Positions 21,451 through 34,757 are shown, numbered from the stretch's first letter. The stretch: DNA of 64,000 bases from Fasciola hepatica (GCA_948099385.1 CANUEZ040000164.1:3734501-3798500); one strand, 5' to 3'. Notes: generated by a model from the letters alone, not told the origin. Numbers and translations: made by a program.

Positions 21451-24209
21451 GTGTAACATGTTACTCAATATGGTGAAATATTCACAAAATTCTAAGTATG
21501 AAAGTCAAGAGTATCAGAGATGGAAAAACATAGACAGCAACAGTTTGAATGTATCATTCTGATAATGGTTTGCGCGGCCGTTTTAAACCAGTTTCGAATC
21601 CGGGCTAGGCAGTGGTGCGCGGTGGAGATGTCGAAGAAATCGTTTACGCAGTGCCAAGGAGGCATTATGAACAAGAATGATGCAAGCCAAGGAAACCGGA
21701 GGCCAACTAAGGTTCTGCAGATGGAGTAAATTTTTAACAAGAAGAAGAGGGGGGGGGGAATCGACGCATGCGAAGAGGATAGCGATCAAGGAAGACAATG
21801 CAGACCCTGAATGACGGATTTACCGGAGTTTGAGAAACGGAATGAGCTTTGAATCAAGGGGACATGAGGCCAATTTCGTGAAAGTGAACTGGTGGATGTG
21901 GGAGAAACAGCAGTCCATGAAAAGGTAAGTTTAGATTCAAGGCCAATAACATGTACTATTCAGAAATAAGAAGGCCCAACTGGAAGGTTCTCGAGAAGTG
22001 GAGAGTCAATTTCCAGCCGGCTACGGTTCGGAGGAAGGATAACCTGTGGTAACGGATAATAAAGTGGGAAAATCTTCGCATGGACTTCAGCGTTATTATG
22101 CTGTTTCACTGACAAATATATGTATGTGTTGATGCATTTGACTTCAGTGTTATTTAGCGTCATTTCTGGCAATGTACGGCTTTGAATGCGTAAGTTTCTT
22201 CTGGCAGGGCACGGTATGTGTCGGTCGATCAGCCGAGTGTGGCTGTATATTATCGGCATGCGCGTGAACTGGAATTCGTGTTCGTTGCGTTAGAAAACGC
22301 TGAACGATCTGATAAGCAATTAGGGGTATCTCCTGTTGTGTGGTTTGATTTCAGTCTCAGTTGCTATGGTAGGTTCCACTTGAGTCTCTATCCGTGCGAG
22401 TCAAAGCGGCATCCTTGGTTAGCCAATTTGGCGACTGAGATGGTGAGAGACAACGAACCTGAAATAAAGGGAGATTTCAGTCTGGACGTGGTTCCAGCTG
22501 TGGGTTATGATAATATATGAAGACAATAAACAATGGATTGGTTAGGTCTATGTGAGTGGGGCATGGGTAAAATAAACTCGCAGTGGATTTGAGCTATACT
22601 GCTGCAGGCCGACGAAGTTGCGTACACCGGCTTGGTAACTGTATGCGTTTAAAAGGATTTGTGATTTGCCCGTGAGCATGGCATCGCTGGGATACTAATA
22701 AAAGACCTGGGGCTTCACGGTTAAGAGTGGTCAGTAATGATAACCCTCGAAACCGTTTGCTTGCGCAGAAAGTGGTTAGGCAACGAGGCGACAGGATAGG
22801 TTTGAAGTGACAGACTGAGCGAGTAGGACTAACATACTGTTTGCGTGGCGCTACGCTGTTACTGTCTCTTTCTGTATAGTGGTTATTCTATACTGAGGAG
22901 CCAAAGTAGAAGGAACTATTGGGGTCACTTGTCTTGGAACATTGACGCGAGTTCATCTTTGCTCTTCCTCGATAGTGCAATCGTACTGAGATTAAGCTCC
23001 AATGTGAGCAAGGAAATCTGATGCGGATATGATTGCATGGTTACTGTGGTATTTTTTTCGCTGTTGTCGTGCTGCAAAGCAGGACTACACCGATGTGAGG
23101 ACTGGTTTGGGGAACCGTGAGAGGTGGGTCCGAATTTTCGTCAGGGAAGCAAACTCTAACGGTCTACATTTGGTGCTCATGATAGGCGGCACAAGGGCCA
23201 GCTTCAGGTAGGGAGGTAGCACGATACACAACTACTGGCTTCCAGCACGTGGCTCTCCAAGAATGATCCACACTTTTTAGACGTTCTTATTATTCTTTTT
23301 TTAATGGTTTTATCACAGTCAGGTATCTGGCTGTCAGAGAAGGCGGAGCTGCTTTTGGTGGGCGACCACAGCTCCCACGCCCCGGCCGAAACATGGACCG
23401 CATGTAACAAGCCGCGTTGGGAATAGGTCAACCACACCAGTCAATCCGTAGCGACACTACAACCCAGAGACATGGGTCACATGTGACAAGGCTGGTGTGC
23501 CTGGAAGACAAAACAGTGGGGTATATTTTTTTCTCACTTTTTTGTGCCAATCTCTTACTTTTTGGTGTTTATGTCTTATTGGTGGTCAACTCTGGGCAGG
23601 GAGACCATCACCGCCAGGAATGTTTGCAGAAGTGCCGCACTAACACTCGCCTTATCCGTGAAGTCAGAACACCCAGGCCGTTTACATGGGACAAAAAATG
23701 CAGGGGGAGGTAGGGTTAACCACAGCCTGCGATTATTCGATGGGGTTTATGTTCAACAAAACGCCAGTCTGCACAAAGATGGGGTACAACTTGCAGCACT
23801 AACAACGTGATTCGTCGGTACGATCCACAGATGGTTAGTAGTTTTGCTGGCTAAGTATCAAGTGTTGTATAGGCCTATCGTGGAGGACGCTAGAGTTCTG
23901 TGATAGGGACAGAATTTGAGCTGTGAATGTCTTATGGTGACTACTGGATGGAGGTTGAGGAGTGTGACAGGTGCTGCGTCTTGGGTTAGAGACAGAGGCA
24001 AAAACCTAATAATAATCAGCACAGGAAATGTTCAAAGACTATCTTTCTTGCTTCCAGTGGTATTTCATAAATTCAAATACGACTTCTGAAGCACTGGCCT
24101 CAGTCGTGAGAGTTATTATGTTTAGGCGTTGTAAACTGGTATGTTTACGCTTAGGTGATGGCAATTACGTCGTATGGTGTGGCACATCCTAGATTATCAA
24201 GGGTTTGGG
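21451..24209 (-). other. Long 3' UTR of LINE E4
   Basis: About 2.8 kb between the ORF2 stop and the tail, pyrimidine-rich on the minus strand, without a recognisable domain or internal element boundary. Short open frames on both strands are of chance length. A G9 run lies at about 21750-21758. Confidence 0.6.
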
Positions 24210-27200
24210 TTAGTATCCAACGCTTTTCTCATAAGCTCTGTCAAAAGACATATAAGGATTCGTAAGAGCTATCAGTTTTTGGATGTTCAGAGCTACGTGT
24301 AGTCTAGACTTAAACATATTTAGGGAATATACGGAACGTACATCAGCTGGGAGTTTATTCCACAGAGTTGCATATTTCAGGAGGAAGAAGTTTTGCCTTA
24401 AGGATTTCCGAGAAGTAGGGATCGTTATACGGTGTTCCCTATTACGCAGCTGATGTGTCGAGTTTATACTGAACTGAACTTGGCTGGAGCATACAGCTTG
24501 TTTGTGGAGCAAAGTAAACAAAAATGCGAGGTTGAGTTTTATTCTCCTAAGCCATAGGGGATCAAGCCGCAGGAGTGTACACCGCTGTCTGTAGGTCAGG
24601 GTCGTAGAAGGCCCAAACAGTTTTTTGGTAAATCGACGCTGTACATTCTCAGTGTCGATAATGTCACGTTTATGCATATTTGAGAACACAAGTGTACAGT
24701 ACTCTAGGGTTGGGCGAATATGAGTTTTGTATATCTCTAACTTACTGTTCGTGAGAAGAAAATGTCTCTGCAACAAGCCAAGGGACGTATTTGCCCGTGC
24801 AGTTATGTAGGAAGTGTGTTCAGAGAAATTGAAAGTGTAAGAATATTGCAGTCCAAGGTCTTTAATTGTTGGGGAATATCGGAGTGAGACACCGCCAATC
24901 TTAAGCGTATCATAAGGGATATTGCAGTTTAGCCAGAGGTCACTGCTTTTGTTCACTGAAAATTCCATTTTCCAGCGATCACATCAGGAGGATAAGGACT
25001 GTACGTCGACCATGATGTTATTCAGTGCTGCAGGTAGGTCTCCTCGTTCGAATTCATAGACTATCTTCATATCATCGGCGAACAAGAAAATTTCGCCATA
25101 AGTGATGACATTGCAAATATCGTTTATATATAGTAAGAACAGCAGTGGTCCTAGAACACTACCTTGGATAACCCCGCTGTTTACTGGGTCGGGGTCTGAT
25201 ATCTGACCGTTGATGCAGGTAACTTGGTGACGGTCTTGTAGATAGGATTTAAACCAATTGAGTAGGGGGTTTTTAATACCATATCCCCTGATCTTGTTGA
25301 GTAACTGCAGATGTGGCACTCTGTCGAAGGCTTTTGTCATATCAAGATAGATGATGACGAGTGCTCTGTCTTTGTCGGCAGCTGTTGTTACCAAATTTAG
25401 AAAGTCAAATTGGCAGGTTGAACACGACCGTGATTTGAGAAATCCGTGCTGTCTTGGGCTGATGAGCTTATGTGCAGAAAGGTAGTCGGTCAGGTAGTGT
25501 TTTACGACTTTTTCTAGCAGCCTCGAGATCATTGGCGTGTGATTAATCGGGCGGTAATTGGCAATGTCATGCACTGCGCCTTTCTTGTGCCTGGGGATAA
25601 TAATGGATTTCTTCCATTGGCTGGGGAAAGTCCCGGTTTGCAGAGATAAACTGTATAGGTTTAGTAGTAGTAGGGGAATATCCGGGCCGCCTAGAGCGAA
25701 TATTGCTGACGGTAGGCCGTCAGGACCGGGGTAGTAGGTCGGTTTGAAGGTGTGAATGTATCTATTTATATCCGTAGTGGTAACCGTGATAGAACTCAGT
25801 GAGGAGTTTGTGACAGACGGGGTGACAAACTGGGTACACGATGGACTGAGAGACACGGTGGTTGTGCAGAAAGTATTAAACGTGTCAGCTATCTTTCGAG
25901 GTGAGGTTATGAGGTTATCCAAATAGATGATCTGTTTTATGCATCGAGTTGATTGTGGGGCACGATCCCTGTGTAGCCGGGCTAGCTCTTGAGCTTTGTT
26001 TGGGTGGCGTAACGCTTTGGTTTCTTGCTTTAGTTGTAGGTCACGGGCCTTGCGGTGGATTTCATGATAGAGGCGTTCCAGTCTGAAGACTGTAGAAAAG
26101 TCTCTATTTCTTTGGTACTGCCGTCGAAGCTCGTCGTGTTTCTGCTTTAGCCTGGCTATATGGTAACCTGCTGGTCTGGATGGATTGTAGGGGCGTGATA
26201 TGTTTTCGATGCATGAGTGTAAACTTGAGTGGAGGAGGTCAGCGGCGAACTGGGGATTTGCTGTTAGGAAGAACTCGTCCCAGTTTCTGGAGCGAATTTG
26301 GGAGGGAATATGGTCCCATTTAAAGTGACGGAAGGAGGGACCGTTACATGGTAGGCTAACAGTACGTGGCTTGACTTGAAATCTGCAACTGACGATTTTA
26401 TGGTCGCTGCCTGTGTAGTCGTTTAGTACGGAGGCAGAGACGTTCGTGAGACCCAGGGTAAATATCAGATCAAGGATGTTATTCTTTCTGGTAGGTTGTT
26501 TTACATGTTGGGCCCACTGGCCCAGGCGAATGCATGAGGCAAATTGCAAATACTTGTAGGGGGCAGAAAAAGAGGACCAGTTTACGCCCGGGGCATTGAA
26601 GTCGCCTGCTATAAATTTACCTCCAAATGGCAGGTCAGCGATGTAATTAAATGCATCAATGATGGGATTAAATGTGGAAGTGTCATTTCTGGGGGGTCGA
26701 TATATACAACCGACGACTATGTTCATCTGGGATAAAGAAATTGTAAACCATATAGAATCTTCAACATTTGCGAGCACGGTATTTTCCAGTAGGGTGGCAG
26801 ATAGGCTGCTCTTGACATACCCCACGCAACCTCCACCGCGGCGGTAGATTCGTTGAGTCCTGAAGGTTTGATAACCGATCAGTGATATTTGGTCAGAAGG
26901 TATGTTCTCGGTGAGCCAAGTCTCAGTAATCAGGATTATGTCGAAGTTGTGGACGACAGCCAGTCTTTTTATAGCGGAAATCTTGTTCAAGATGGAACGG
27001 GAGTTGAATAGTGCTATGGTAAGCATTTCTGTAGGAGGCTTTGAAGCGTCAGTGGTTTTGGTAGCCAGAGTGTGCGTGGCAGGGCGGTGATCAATGGGCG
27101 GGCCACCCATGCAGGAAGACAGGATGTGAGTTGCTACTTCCTTTTGGACAGCTCTATCCTTATCGCCGCACATTGTACATTGGGCCGAACACTCATGATG

Positions 27201-27503
27201 TTCAGCAGAGATTAACACTGGATGCTGAGGTGTTATTGTAACGCGGGCTAATAGATCTGGAGGGGAGTATGGTGACTCTAGGTGGGACCTTTGAGGCAAA
27301 ACAGGTATGAATCGGGGGAGAGTTTGTAAGGATGCCAGGGGGTCAGCAAGGGGGCGGGGAGCAGTAGAGGAAGGGCAGCCATGGTTTTGATGGAGGCCTT
27401 GTGAGGAGAAGGACGAAAGGCAGGGTAAGTGGGATTTTAATGGAACGGGTATGATGTTTCGGATAGAGTTTGTTGAGGTGGGAGGCATCTCACAAGGCTC
27501 CAT
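24210..27503 (-). pseudogene. LINE ORF2 (endonuclease and reverse transcriptase), E4
   Basis: A frame of 1,097 codons if begun at the ATG at 27503, broken only by a TGA at 24984-24986 (SLSS*CDRWKMEFS; a Trp codon changed at one base would explain it). Order: Pro-rich leader, a Cys-rich patch (CSAQCTMCGDKD), EN (FNSRSILNK, ILITETWLTE, GDFNAPGVNWSS, YTGSDHKIVSC), RT (YRPINHTPMISRLLEKVVKH, IYLDMTKAFDRVPHLQLLNK, SGVIQGSVLGPLLFLLYIND, FLFADDMKIVYEF) and C-terminal domain (LEYCTLVFSN, TLWNKLPADVRS). Catalytic residues of EN and RT are present. The start overlaps the ORF1 stop by 14 bases, suggesting coupled translation. Product: nicks target DNA and primes LINE cDNA synthesis. Confidence 0.9.
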
Positions 27504-29065
27504 GGAAAGAGTGTGAGGGGGTGGAGTAGTAGCGAAAGGGCTGTTGATGAAAGGGGCCTTGGTGTGAAGGGTCAGTTGGCATAGCGTGCAGTGGTGTCGG
27601 AGTAGAATACGGCGGTGTTGGGTGGTGGGGGAGCAGAGGATGTTGAAGCTGCGGAGGGTTAAGATGGGGCACACCGTGAGGCGGAAAATGGTCGGGCGCG
27701 GGCCACATGTTGTGGTACCGGTTGGCAACGATGCTGGTAACTCGTCCTGCATAGTTCGAGTTTGGAGGTGGTACATTAAGTGGAAAATTTGTGATATGGT
27801 ACTGCATCTGTGGACGTGAAGACGGCGGGGTCTGGGTTTGTGGGTGTGGGATGTAGCAGTGGGGTACGCGGATCTCCGGAGGACCAAATAAATGCGCTGG
27901 TGGACTAGCGCTAGGGTGAGCGACGAGATTTCGTGTGTATGGCCGAGGTGGGGGTCGTGAATGGGTAGTAGGCCGGTTAGCTGGAGCGCGAGAGGCCCTA
28001 TGTCGACTGTCGATTAAAGATGGGAGCGTGACAATGTCAGTGCAGACGAGGTTTTGGCCTCTGGGAGCAACAGGTGACGAGGGTGACGTTTTGGCCGAAG
28101 CGCCGGGAGACAACGTTGCAGTTGGCTGGTTGGTGCGGGGTGGCGCGTTTGAAGCTGGCGGCTTATTTGCTCGTTTGGCAGACAGACCAGAGCGTGGATG
28201 GCTGCTTGCAGAGAGAGGGGGTTGTATTGCTCGGCTGTGGGTAGACAGTGGTGGAGACTGGAGTGCAACATGGAGCCTTTTTGTGGGACGTTGAGGTGTT
28301 GGAGGTGAACGGGACGAATCTAGGTCCACATTTTGAGCTGGTGCACTGGTTAGCGGGAGTGGTAACGAGTTGTTTACGGTGGGAAGTTTCTCAGGGGAGC
28401 TTTGTGGCACTGGGTCAGACGGTGGTGGGAGTACTTGGATGCTGGCATTCGATCTAAGGACCTCCCTCTGCAGAGGGGTTTTTGTCTGGAGCAATTTTTA
28501 TATTTTTAAATGATGTGGATTTTGCGATGGACTCTCTCTTTCTAACGAATTCCACGGCAGTGCTCTCTTCTAGAAATTGAAACAGTAGCGGGCACATGTT
28601 TCGATGTGACCGTTTTCTGAGTCTTTTGCAGTAGCACTCGTGGTGTGACATATCACATGCCATGAGCAATGACTGTTTGACCGAGGAAAGGGGCAAACGA
28701 TCTGGAACATTAAAAACAACGGCATTTTTAGAATTTTTTATCCGTCTATGGACTTCAGATGCAACAGAGTCCAGGAAGTGGCCGGCTGATAGGAGACTTT
28801 CAGTGTTTGGATGTTTTAAAGGATCAACAATATATGCTAGTGGCAGCAGCATGGTCAGTGCATCGTCCATGGATCGTAACTGTTTCTCTAAGGACGATAA
28901 GTTTTCCTGAAGCGCATTATATTTGTTACTGGCTTCACTGTATATATCGACCAGTGGTACTGAACACGGCACGGAGGAGGTAGAAAGTAGGGGGCGCTTA
29001 GTGCTTGTAAGTGGAGTTCGATTTGCCGCTCGGTGAATGAGGCGATTTGAAGTCGATCTAGGCAT
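27490..29065 (-). pseudogene. LINE ORF1 (RNA-binding protein), E4
   Basis: The start is taken at MPRSTSNR (29065), which aligns with MPKLPAKQ of E5; an earlier in-frame ATG at 29107 has no counterpart. The core has NSKNAVVFNVPDRLPLSSVK, a His/Cys patch (MSHHECYCKRLRK), CPLLFQFLEE and FKNIKIAPDK, all shared with E5. At about 28475 one extra A in an A-run shifts the frame (PDKNPSAEGG instead of DKTPLQRE); without it the frame would encode about 524 residues, against 523 in E5. The second half is Pro/Ser-rich and probably disordered. The likely role is RNA chaperone in the LINE particle. Confidence 0.85.
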
Positions 29066-29411
29066 GATATTTGAAATAACTTTGATAGAAGTGGATCCGC
29101 AGGTCAAATACTAACCTCAGATTTTACTGTTTAGAAAAAAAACCTGATTTATTTTAGCTAATGGGGATGTCTTGCAAAGCTGTTTGTGAACTACTTCCCT
29201 AGATACATCAGTGGAAACTATACCAATAACAGCGCGGCTAGTGACGTGGTGTAGCGGCCTTTCCTGAGCATTTCTAGCTAAATGACAGACGGTTATAAGC
29301 TTTAAAAACACAAAAACGAAACACAATCTAGGGAAAACAGAGGCCCGGTGTAGCGCAGGTTTTTCATATAATCATTTCCTTTGTTTGTGGTGAATCTTCA
29401 GCTTCCACTGA

Positions 29412-29894
29412 GCGACTTTGGGCTGCTTGGAAGACAGGGATAAGAAAAAAAAATCACACTTACTCGACAGACACAGAAGACGAATCACCAGGCACAGATA
29501 AAGTAACAAAACGTCAACGAAGAAAGAAGCAGTTAACGATAGATGAATGTGCCCAGCGAAAAAATCACAACAAGGCGAGCCGGCTTGTCGTGACATACCA
29601 ATCCGTCATTCTCTTCGTTGTTGGTCGATCTCAATCTGAAATCAGTCTTACTAGATATCCTTCAGCTTACCCGAGCTACTCATTTTACCCTTCTTTTTCG
29701 GTTAGACGGGCAACATGGAAAAGCCAGCAAATAAACAATCCATAACCTGTAGGACACCAGACCGGACAGAGGTGGTAGGTGAACAGTGTGGAAGGCGTCG
29801 GAGTTCTGAGGGGAATATGTCGGTAGGCACCGCGGGAGTTTAGCGCAATACCTGTCAAGCATGGTTCCACAGGAAGTGCTTAGGGTCAAGCAAG
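29412..29894. repeat. Dispersed repeat R1, copy 2
   Basis: Matches 8401-8880 in the same orientation, including both boundaries. It is followed by unrelated sequence (CTACACTGTG), whereas copy 1 is followed by the E3 tail. Confidence 0.9.
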
Positions 29895-31079
29895 CTACAC
29901 TGTGAATGTAATAAACCTAACTGCATATGCCCGCGATGCAAAAAGCTGATTAGGTCAGACAGTGAGGCCACCGGGGAGGCAGGGGTCGCCGGGAAAAACG
30001 GAAACATATAGGCCCTACGAAGAACAGTTGGCACCAATCGAGGGCAGCGATAGACATGAGACAACACCGGGAAACATAGAGAACACCAGGAATAGGGCCG
30101 GGACAACAAGCAGCTGCTGCGCTACTCACTCTTGACACAGTAGAGGGAAAGGCGTCCTGAATGAGCGGGTGATTAGGTGAGAACAAGACGCGGCTAATAT
30201 CACTAAAACTCTCACTACGTTGAGGAAAATAGTGGTATTGCACTAGGAAGGAACCGGAATTTCGTTGTTCACGGAATTCCGGAGTCATTCATGGAAGTTG
30301 AAAAGCTGGAGGACAGAGCAATAAGATACCATCTGGTCAACTTGCTCCGAGCAGTGGAAATCCCGGGGCATGTAGCTATGAAAAGAGTTATGAATTTGGA
30401 GCGGTGGAACGAGTAGGCTGACTCTAAAGGGTGCAAAGCAAGGCCTGTGCGTGTCGGGTTCGCCAACCCTCGTCACAGTGAGGCACTCCCAGCTGCAGCC
30501 GGGCAAATGAGGCGAATCTCAAAGGGAGGAATAGATGAAGTGCCCGGCAATAAAGCAGCTGTTTTCAGTCAGGGAAGGGTGGAATACCGGAACTCTCGGT
30601 TTTAACACGGCCTTTTTAAAGTCTTCGATAGTGTAGGCAAGAAAGATAGACGGAGCTATGCACTACTAATCCAATGGCCAGGGTATAGAATACTTTACCC
30701 AGTCCCGTCACTGGAGGAGTGGACCGTCGCAACTCCGAGAGAGGAGAATTAAGACAACTGACCCTAACCGAGACTCCAAGGACGGTGATGTAAAAAGGAA
30801 CCCAGGAGGTGGGAAGGGTGCTAATTGACGGCACCGCCAGGACCCCAACCGTGGTACGAGACAACGGTCCCGTTGCTCGGGTTCAGGACCCGCGGCATTG
30901 ATGCCATCAGACTCACTTTTTATGCCTTGCATTGCCAGTCCCCTGTTTTCAGATTGACACCGTCCGTTTATTGCAATAACGCAAAGTTCATGGCTACATA
31001 GTCTCCAGCTATACAACCCAATTATTTTGTTGTTCTTTTTTCCTTTATTCTTTATTTTTTCCCGCAAAGATAGTTTCTA
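29895..31079. other. Unassigned region between R1 and E6
   Basis: About 1.2 kb without a recognised domain. Open frames of 65-119 codons on the minus strand show no familiar motif. Nothing here can be assigned to a known family by eye. Confidence 0.5.
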
Positions 31080-31420
31080 ATGCCGATTTTCAGTCTTCCT
31101 CCTGTAAAACTCTCAGGCTCCGTTCTCCCCCATTTGCTTCAGCCAGCAGCTCCATCTGACCTTGACCTTCAAAGCCGCCGGGCCCATATCCGAATCCATC
31201 TCCGGGCTCACTTAAACTCCCCACATTACTCCTTGGTGTGCATACAATCATCTCCCTCTCATATCTTCCCTATTTCTTCCTACCCCCCCCCCCCTTGGTT
31301 TTACGCATTTCTAAATTTTTCGCGAGTTTTTCCGTCAGTTTTGTCGCTTGTTAATTTTTGATCATGCGTAAGGCATGCTTCGGGCGTTTCCTAAATAAAC
31401 CATTGTTATTATTATTATTA
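31080..31420 (+). mobile_element. 3' end of an E-type LINE (E6)
   Basis: Carries the CTGACCTTGA/CCGGG block (31157), GATCATGC (31361), GCATGCTTCGGGCGTTTCC, AATAAACC and a (TTA)n tail ending at 31420; very similar to 1850-2133. The left limit is uncertain. One base of the 3' hairpin arm is changed (CCTAA). Confidence 0.8.
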
Positions 31421-31439
31421 CCAGGCACTAGTGGTTGAA

Positions 31440-33470
31440 ACAGCTACACGGAGACCGAAAGCGTCCGTTTTTACAGGTATCGAAGCCCAAAAGCGGGGAG
31501 TGCTGAGGACAGCGATCTGCTTGATTTCCTCACTGCGGCGGCCAAAGCGGGAGGTAAGTTACTTGTCATGGATGTATTCAACTCGCCTGAAGTAGATTGG
31601 AACTCAGAAGCCCCCCATGGGGCCCTTTGGGGGAGAGATTACTCCACCCAATCAACAGTGATGTTCAAAACTTAAATCAGGTGATAAGATGGCAGTTGCT
31701 TCAGTCAACGTCAATCCCTTACATGGTAATGACCAAAGCCGCAAAAGACCTAGAACCCCTAAAAGTCGGGAAAGCCACGGGAAAGAGTGATCTTGGCGTA
31801 TTCCAGTTTAGACTGAACCTTAGGGGAAAAAGCGCGCCTGATAAACTCAGAAGAGACTTCTCAGAGATAAGCAAGAATAGCTTGGTGGAACTGGGCCTCC
31901 GGATAGATGGAGATATGATGAGCGATGAATACAACGTAGAACACGAATAAAATTGGACTAAGAACAGACTGTCGGAAACAACAGAGGCTATCATACCACT
32001 TGGAAGAGTCAAACGGAATGGAATGTCACCGTGGTGGAAGAGACGAGCGAGAAAGGCTCCGAAACAGAAACACAGAGCATTCAAAAAGTACAGAAGTGCC
32101 AGCAGCTGCCGGACCTTCCTACAAGCGAGAACTGGGCTATCTCATGCACAAAAACAGTGCAGGAACAACTGCGAGAAACGTATTGGCGGCATGCTAAAAC
32201 AGTCCGAAAGCATACCACAACTAAGTTCAATCTAAGGCAGCACTGAAGAAATCCGTAGGGGGGGTCAGGAACTCGCAGGGAATGCGGGAAACAAGTAGGA
32301 AGGAAAAAGTAGGGATCTTGTTGGAACCCTTCCAGTAGGAACATAGGCAGGACCAGGATGCTCGGGGATAGTGAGGTGTCCGATATGGAGGACGGAGGAA
32401 TCAGCACCGGTGTGGTGTTGGACAGCCCCACACAGCTAGACGTATCCAAGGCGGTGGGGCTGGATTACATCCGTCCAGCAATACTGAAGCCACTAGCGTC
32501 CATCCTGGCCGGACCACTAGCTAATCTGTTCAACGCATCAATCGACAGGAGTGTTCTTCTCGTTCGTGGATGGCTTCAAGGTTGTGGGAGCACCAAATGA
32601 TGCGGCGGTTCAGCATGGTCCAGACAAGGTGTACCAGTGTTCAGTGGCTTGGGGTCTTCCCCTCAGTCTGAGCAAATGTCAACATCTCATCAAGGAGGAA
32701 GGACCACGGCTCACACTACATCTGGGGCCACCAGACTATCGGGAGGCTCTATCTTAGACTATAGAGGCCCAGGACCCGGGCGTGATGGTAAGAGTTGACC
32801 TCAAGCCAAGTCGCTAAGGCCAGGAGGTAATGCAGAAATCACGTTGAGCCCTGTGCCAGTTGAGGAGGGCGGTCAGCTCTAGGATCCCGAGGGTCATATC
32901 GCTATTGTGCGAGGCTTTAGTGAGATCTCATCGGGAAAACTGTGCCCAAGCGTGGAGGCCATGTTTGATGAAGGACGTCAAGGTCCTGGAATAGCTACGA
33001 CGGCGTTTCACGCTATGGCACGGACAATACAGAAATTTGTGCTGCAAACAGAGATTAGAGCAACTATAGGTAATTTCTCTAGAAAGAGGAAGAAGGCGAG
33101 GTGACCTCACAGTGGCTTTCAAAACTATAAAAGGGTTCACAGAAGCACGATGTCACAGAGGGATCTATTTGAGCTGCGAGGGAACGGCTGCCTTAGACAG
33201 CCTGTAATGACGATTAATAAAGAGAGACCGTTGACCCGCATCCGAAGTCAGTGTTTTGCTGTTGGGGTCGCTAATGACTCGGATAGGGGAACTGATAAGC
33301 TCGAGCACGGTAAACGAGTTTAAAAAATGAGATAAATTGAGGATGACCGTTTTTGGAGAGGTTTAACTAGGAGCTTACTGCCGTTCTTTGAAGACAACTG
33401 ACTAGTTCCTTTCAACAACGGCTGTGGTCCGAAAAGTTGTTGAATAAAAACGGGGTGAGAGATCTACGTG
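31440..33470 (+). pseudogene. Heavily decayed CR1-like LINE ORF2
   Basis: Broken plus-strand frames keep family order: EN piece near 31470-31620 (VYRYRSPK, then MDVFNSPEVDWNSEA, where GDFN has become MDVFN), linker with SPWWKRRARKAP (31990-32200), pre-RT piece DVSKAVGLDYIRPAILKPLA (32420-32540), and C-terminal remnants (32560-33200). The catalytic RT core between SIDRS and the later piece is deleted. It starts right after the E6 tail, and 33200-33470 may be its 3' UTR. Confidence 0.6.
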
Positions 33471-34757
33471 AAATCGCACTGATTATAGCCAAGTATTGAA
33501 GATAAGTCGTATCCTTCATTCATCGAAGCACCGGGGGATTCAAGGCTGTCGCCAGTGCAAGAATCTGGACATTCAGGCATCCCGTGGTCAAGTCCTGCAA
33601 CCGAATCTCTCTGCGAAACACTGAGCTCCTGCGAGCCGAGGTGAGTCACCACTCCCATCTCTTCCAGGACCACACTCACTCGGTCCAAAAACCCCGCTGT
33701 TTAACGTCCATTGGATTTGCCGAATCAGAATAGTTTGTTCCACTCAAGGTTAGCGGAAGTCCATCTTTCACCTTCCAGTGACCTATCATACAACTCACCG
33801 GCAGTACAAGAAGCAAAATGCAGTCAACCATATTATCCTGAACCCTTTCGCATTGTCCACCGGTCTATCTTCCGTCTCGCCGGCAACACTAGAAGCAGGT
33901 TACTGTCAAGATTTTATTCTTGAACCTTCTGTCCTTTTCCCATTGCACCTTTGTCGGGTGAGCTATCTTACAGACCACCGATGACATTCAAACAACAAGA
34001 TAATACCAAGGTCTGGGGCCATTTGGGCTTCAGCCTGGTACCGGAGTACTACCTTAAGGCCTTTTTGAAGACGTTCGTATACATTTAGCAAACGAGTCTT
34101 TTATCTGGTCTGGCAGAGGAGTACCGACGCTTTGCTCTCTATTGGACGAACGGGGGAGTTTACAGATGCAAAGGCTTATTCTATATATAGTGGCACCGAA
34201 ACAGTTCTGATACGAAAGGTACAACGAAAATATATGAGCGCAACGGCTGTGCAACAAGCAAACCGCGAGCGCATACGATCGGCAAAAGACCGAAAGGAAA
34301 AGTGGTTCAAAACGGGGTCGACGGAAACCTCGGAAAAGTCAGTCCAGTAAAACGTACGCAAATGCAACAAAACTGTAAGGTTGTTGTCTAACGTCAGAAG
34401 AGATCGCAGGAAAATAAATCCGAAATGAACGGGGAGTGCCGGGAGGTTTTGATTCATATTGCTCTTTTCTTTAAATTGAGTTTTTGAATAGTTTTGTGAA
34501 TAAACCTAGTTTAGTTCACAATACTGATGGTAACAGAATTGCATTAAAGGTGCGTTTTATCCGAAGAATATTTTTATTCTCCTTGTAGTTTTGTTGAGTA
34601 GCGTTCGGTGTTTCTTGAAACTGTCTTTTCTCGCTTTTAGTCTTTCTTTTTGTTCTTTTGTGTTAATGGGCTTTACCCGCTAGTGTCAGAGTGTTTAGTT
34701 TGTGTTTGGGTAATAAACACTTGAGTTGTTTTCGCCCTCGTTTTTGTAGTTTTCCAT
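33471..34757. other. Unassigned region, including probable 5' UTR of L1
   Basis: No recognisable domain. The T-rich stretch 34500-34757, immediately upstream of the ORF1 ATG of L1, is likely its 5' UTR and resembles in composition the T-rich leader of LINE D (61860-62224). Confidence 0.45.

Larger units (their letters stand above)
21381..29107 (-). mobile_element. CR1-like LINE E4, best preserved copy
   Basis: Minus-strand element with 5' region (above 29065), ORF1 (29065-27490), ORF2 (27503-24210), a 2.8-kb 3' UTR and an (ATT)n tail at 21382-21400. Only one frameshift in ORF1 and one in-frame TGA in ORF2 were found, so it is the youngest-looking LINE of the window. Upstream bases 29108-29411 have no recognisable content and may include the 5' UTR. 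Confidence 0.85.

Noticed and set aside
24984..24986. Recoding of the E4 TGA as Trp or selenocysteine
   Set aside because: The E5 TGA (58466) stands at an Arg position, and no recoding structure is visible; ordinary nonsense mutations explain both.
27586..28457. Plus-strand frames opposite E4 ORF1 and ORF2 leader
   Set aside because: Antisense shadows of Pro/Ser-rich ORF1 coding sequence with no homology of their own.
29895..31079. Possible host gene on the minus strand
   Set aside because: Frames of 65-119 codons overlap each other and lack any familiar domain, start context or intron signals.
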